From: JAOTZA01 sp965224065
GTDB taxonomy: Bacteria; Acidobacteriota; Thermoanaerobaculia; Multivoradales; JAHEKO01
DNA length: 64,000 nucleotides
Direction: 5' to 3'
NCBI GenBank assembly: GCA_965224065.1
Contig: CBDCYF010000005.1
Coordinates: forward strand, 3,782,001 to 3,846,000
The notes under the pieces were generated by a model. The model saw nothing but the letters and a program-made list of their open reading frames with translations. It made no database searches and was not told the DNA's origin. A program made the translations under genes and the position numbers. Positions 61,305 to 64,000 of this stretch are shown here, piece by piece (the first letter of the stretch is position 1; every line of letters begins with the position of its first letter).

Positions 61305-62105
61305 TCAATCGATGACCACCCCGGCTAAGTCTTCGGGCTCGGGGAATTGCGGGTCCATCTCCTCGAGGGTCGCGTGGATGACCGTAGCGATCGCCAGGTT
61401 GCGATACCACTTCTGGTCGGCCGGGATGGCGTGCCAGGGAGCCCAATCGGTGGTACAGCGTTCGAGCGCGTCCTTGTAAGCGGCGCGGTAATCTGTCCAC
61501 GCCTTGCGCTTTTCGAGATCGTCGTGGGAAAACTTCCAGTTCTTGGTCGGATCGTCGAGCCGAGACTGTAATCTCTTGTGCTGCTCGTCCTTGGAGATGT
61601 GCAGATAGAACTTGAGGATTCGGGTGCCATTGTCCGCCAGGTGCTTTTCGAAGCGGTTGATCTCGTCGTAGCGCCGGCTCCACACCGCTTGGGGGACGAT
61701 GTCGTCGACTCGGACGACCAGCACGTCCTCATACTGTGACCGGTTGAACACCCCGATCATGCCCTTGCCCGGCACCGCCTTGTGGATCCGCCACAGAAAG
61801 TCGTGCGCCAGCTCCTCCTTGGACGGCACCTTGAAGGACGTGACCCGCACACCTTGCGGATTGACCCCCTCGAACACCCGTCGGATCGTGCCGTCCTTGC
61901 CGCCCGCGTCCATCGCCTGGAGTACGACGAGAAGGCTTTGCTTGCCCTCGGAGTAGAGGCGGTGCTGGAGCAGCGCGATCTCCTTGCGCAGCTTTTTGAA
62001 CCGCTTCTCGGCGCGCTTGCGGTCGTCGTGAAAATCGTCCGCTGTCGTGGGCCATTGGGTGAGATCGATCGATTGGCCCGGCTGGAGCCTGTGAGTCGCC
62101 GGCAT
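61305..62105 (-). CDS. ppk2: polyphosphate kinase 2 family protein
   Basis: 266 residues from ATG 62105. P-loop kinase fold of PPK2: Walker A DAGGKDGTI (residue about 67), FKVPSKEELAHDFLWRIHKA, Walker B region NRSQYEDVLVVRV and the lid arginines (RRYDEINRFEKHL). PPK2 enzymes use polyphosphate to phosphorylate nucleotides. Length and motifs place it with the one-domain class that acts on ADP/GDP or AMP; the exact class is uncertain. Cytoplasmic. It is divergent from the acyltransferase gene, with a short repeat between. Confidence 0.92.
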   Translation of the reverse strand: MPATHRLQPGQSIDLTQWPTTADDFHDDRKRAEKRFKKLRKEIALLQHRLYSEGKQSLLVVLQAMDAGGKDGTIRRVFEGVNPQGVRVTSFKVPSKEELAHDFLWRIHKAVPGKGMIGVFNRSQYEDVLVVRVDDIVPQAVWSRRYDEINRFEKHLADNGTRILKFYLHISKDEQHKRLQSRLDDPTKNWKFSHDDLEKRKAWTDYRAAYKDALERCTTDWAPWHAIPADQKWYRNLAIATVIHATLEEMDPQFPEPEDLAGVVID

Positions 62106-62175
62106 CTTGTGTTCCCTCGTCTTCCCTCGAAATTGTCGACGGTTCGCCTCAAAGACGGTTTGTGTCCGCGGGATT

Positions 62176-62220
62176 CTAGCCTGCCGTAAGAAAAAGAGGA
62201 CTGTCCCCTTTTCGGGGCCG
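62176..62220. repeat. CTAGCCTG plus GGACTGTCCCC palindromic repeat
   Basis: CTAGCCTG (62176-62183) is followed by AAGAAAAAGAGGACTGTCCC and CTTTTCGGGG. It combines an end of the CTAG repeat family with the GGGGACNGTCCCC palindrome seen at 9071-9083. It lies in the divergent promoter region of ppk2 and the acyltransferase gene. Confidence 0.55.
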
Positions 62221-62234
62221 GTATGATCACCGCG

Positions 62235-63686
62235 GTGTCCGATCCCGTCACGCTTCCTCTGTGGGCAGTCGCGCTGCTGGCGGCGGTTGCCGCTTGGTTT
62301 GTGCTCGAGCGGTTGCTGGTTCCGACGGTGCGCTGGATTCTGCGCCGCCGGGTCAACCGCGTGCTCGATGAAGTCAACAAGCGGCTGCAGATCCATATCC
62401 AGCCGTTCAAGCTGACCAAGCGACGGGTGCTGATCGATCGGTTGATGTACGACCCCGAGGTCCTGGCGGTCGCCGAAGCGTTTGGCGAGGCGCACGACAT
62501 GCCGCGCGAGGTGGTGATGGACAAGGTCCGGCGCTACGCGCGCGAGATCGTGCCGTCGTTCAACGCCTACTTGTACTTTCGTTTTGGCTACTGGCTTTCG
62601 CGCAACCTGGCCCGGGCGCTTTACCGGGTGCGTCTGGGGTACGCGGACCAGTCGGCGCTCGAAAAAGTCCGGCCCGATTCGACCATTGTCTTTGTGATGA
62701 ACCACCGCAGCAACATGGACTATGTCCTGGTCTCGTACTTGGTGGCCGAGCGCACCGCGCTGTCCTACGCGGTCGGCGAGTGGGCGCGGATCTTCCCGCT
62801 CGAATCACTGGTGCGCTCGATGGGGGCATACTTTGTGCGCCGCAAGTCGCGCAACGACCTGTACCGCCGGGTGCTGGCGCGCTATGTGGCCATGGCCACC
62901 GCCGAGGGCGTGACCCAGGCGGTCTATCCGGAAGGCGGGTTGAGCCGGGATGGCGCTCTCGGCGAGCCCAAGCTGGGTCTTCTGGACTACATGCTGCGCT
63001 CCTTCGATCCCGAAGGGGCGCGGGACCTCGTGTTTGTTCCGGTGGGTCTCAACTACGATCGAGTGCTCGAAGACCGCACGCTGCTGCTCGATCTCGACCC
63101 CGACGCGCCCAGAAAACGTGGGTTCGCCGCCCTTGCCACGACGGTTGGCTTCTGGCTCAAGAACCTGCGGCTTTGGCTGTCGGGAAAGTGGTACCGGTTT
63201 GGCTATGCTTGCGTCAGCTTTGGCGTGCCGCTCTCGATGCGGCGCTATCTGGCCGAGAAGAACCTCGACCTTGCACGGCTCGAGCGCGCCGAACGGTTTG
63301 GCGAGGTCGGCAAGCTCGCGGTGGAGCTGATGGGGAGGGTGGGGGACATCATCCCGGTCGTCCCGGTGAGTCTGGTGGCGACCGTGCTGGCGGACTCGCC
63401 GTCTCGCTCCTGGAGTCTGTTGGAGCTCAAAGCCGCAGTGCAGGAGCTGGTACAAGAGCTGGAGACTCGAGGGGCGCACGTCTATGTTCCCCGTAGCGAC
63501 GGGGACTACGCGATCGAGGTCGGACTCCGGATGCTGGAGCTGCGGCGGATCGTGCGCCGCCAAGACGGGCTGCTGACGATAGATCCCGAGGATCTGCCCG
63601 TGCTGCGCTTCTACGCGCGCTCGATCGGCCACCTGCTGGGGGCGGTCACTGGCGAGCCCCGGTCGGCCGCCGGAGGGTTGCGGTGA
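62235..63686 (+). CDS. glycerol-3-phosphate acyltransferase, PlsB-like
   Basis: 483 residues from GTG 62235; an ATG at 62223 in the same frame is an alternative, but TATGAT at 62222-62227 then would overlap it and is better read as a -10 box seven bases before GTG. N-terminal span WAVALLAAVAAWFVLERLLV. Acyltransferase motifs: NHRSNMDYVL (catalytic His-x4-Asp, about residue 155), and VYPEGGLSRDG (about 231). The NHRSxMD form and length recall PlsB-type enzymes that make lysophosphatidate, the first step in phospholipid synthesis. It overlaps the next gene by four bases (GTGA). Confidence 0.85.
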   Translation: MSDPVTLPLWAVALLAAVAAWFVLERLLVPTVRWILRRRVNRVLDEVNKRLQIHIQPFKLTKRRVLIDRLMYDPEVLAVAEAFGEAHDMPREVVMDKVRRYAREIVPSFNAYLYFRFGYWLSRNLARALYRVRLGYADQSALEKVRPDSTIVFVMNHRSNMDYVLVSYLVAERTALSYAVGEWARIFPLESLVRSMGAYFVRRKSRNDLYRRVLARYVAMATAEGVTQAVYPEGGLSRDGALGEPKLGLLDYMLRSFDPEGARDLVFVPVGLNYDRVLEDRTLLLDLDPDAPRKRGFAALATTVGFWLKNLRLWLSGKWYRFGYACVSFGVPLSMRRYLAEKNLDLARLERAERFGEVGKLAVELMGRVGDIIPVVPVSLVATVLADSPSRSWSLLELKAAVQELVQELETRGAHVYVPRSDGDYAIEVGLRMLELRRIVRRQDGLLTIDPEDLPVLRFYARSIGHLLGAVTGEPRSAAGGLR

Positions 63687-64000
63687 GTCGGTCAGCGGAC
63701 CACCGGTCTGGGCGGCTGCGTGTCTATCGTGGTCTTGTCGCCGGAGTCTTTGTGGTTCTTGCCGTGGTCGTGGCCCTTTGGTGGGACCGAGGGGGCGGCT
63801 CGTCGGTCGGGGTTGGGGAAAGCGAAGTCGAGCAGGCGTTTCGCAACGGATCTTCGGAGGTGATGGTCGAGGCCACCGGCCGGGTGGATCGCGTCTTCAA
63901 GGACGACAATCGAGGCTCTCGACACCAGCGTTTTACGATACGTCTGCCCTCGGGTCACACTGTCCTGGTGACGCACAACATCGACTTGGCGCCGAGGGTG
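63683..64000 (+). CDS. DUF3465 family protein (3' end outside window)
   Basis: 106 residues are visible from GTG 63683, which overlaps the stop of the acyltransferase gene. One N-terminal span (GLVAGVFVVLAVVVALWW) is followed by the DUF3465 domain: EVEQAFRNGSSEV, EATGRVDRVFKDDNRGSRHQRF and LVTHNIDLAPRV. The domain is predicted to be an OB-like periplasmic module of unknown function. Co-translation with a phospholipid-synthesis enzyme suggests an envelope role. The frame is still open at the window edge. Confidence 0.85.
   Translation, partial: MSRSADHRSGRLRVYRGLVAGVFVVLAVVVALWWDRGGGSSVGVGESEVEQAFRNGSSEVMVEATGRVDRVFKDDNRGSRHQRFTIRLPSGHTVLVTHNIDLAPRV

Overview
The window is about 65-70% GC and reads as the chromosome of a Gram-negative, probably Acidobacteriota-like bacterium. 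This is an inference. It rests on an 'acidobacterial' VWFA-type protein (51955-54006), a TPR lipoprotein beside an FG-GAP/UnbV lipoprotein (1-3477), an outer-membrane biogenesis protein, a Tat system, and dispersed GC-rich palindromes like those common in uncultivated Acidobacteriota. There is no rRNA operon, prophage, CRISPR array or intact insertion sequence.

Layout. 1-9044: TPR and FG-GAP/UnbV lipoproteins, a secreted zincin behind a C-rich tandem repeat, a methyl-accepting receptor and an inward-rectifier K+ channel. 9110-17138: thiC, a DEAD-box-type helicase with a DEGD motif, an alpha/beta hydrolase, three small envelope proteins, an ECF sigma factor divergent from a secreted monooxygenase-like protein with an inverted repeat between them, and an aldo/keto reductase. 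17285-26335: M1-like peptidase, membrane protein, M24-like peptidase and small membrane proteins, then a redox cluster: an ArsC-type reductase fused to a hotdog domain, a predicted selenoprotein of the ArsC/Spx family with an in-frame TGA, and a YtxJ-like protein. An ankyrin lipoprotein and an SGNH hydrolase follow. 26550-31547: TerB/acyl-CoA dehydrogenase fusion and the sulfate-activation pair sat/cysC and cysQ. 31862-39527: S1 protease, manA, infC with an ATT start, the tilS-hpt-ftsH operon and a CAU tRNA.

39528-41890 is a less GC-rich accessory patch beside that tRNA. It holds a three-gene toxin-antitoxin-like operon with a strong promoter and duplicated operators, a transposase remnant, and a frameshifted zinc-ribbon/bL12-like gene. 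41938-48674 carries an ArsR regulator, Mn-type SOD, tRNA-Val, tRNA-Asp, rpmG, an RNA polymerase sigma-like factor, a histone-deacetylase-family enzyme, a Ctp protease and tatA/tatC. 48685-51808 is a MacB-type ABC export operon. 51955-64000 has the VWA protein, a 2136-residue single-chain fusion of a TamB-like protein with a TamA/BamA-like barrel preceded by a polylysine TPR protein, a PPK2 kinase, a PlsB-like acyltransferase and the start of a DUF3465 gene.

The strongest leads are the selenoprotein (23565-23891), the TamB-TamA fusion (54009-60419), a recurring TANNNT box 6-7 bases before start codons that suggests leaderless transcripts, and CTAG-ended palindromes in which convergent genes bury their stop codons.
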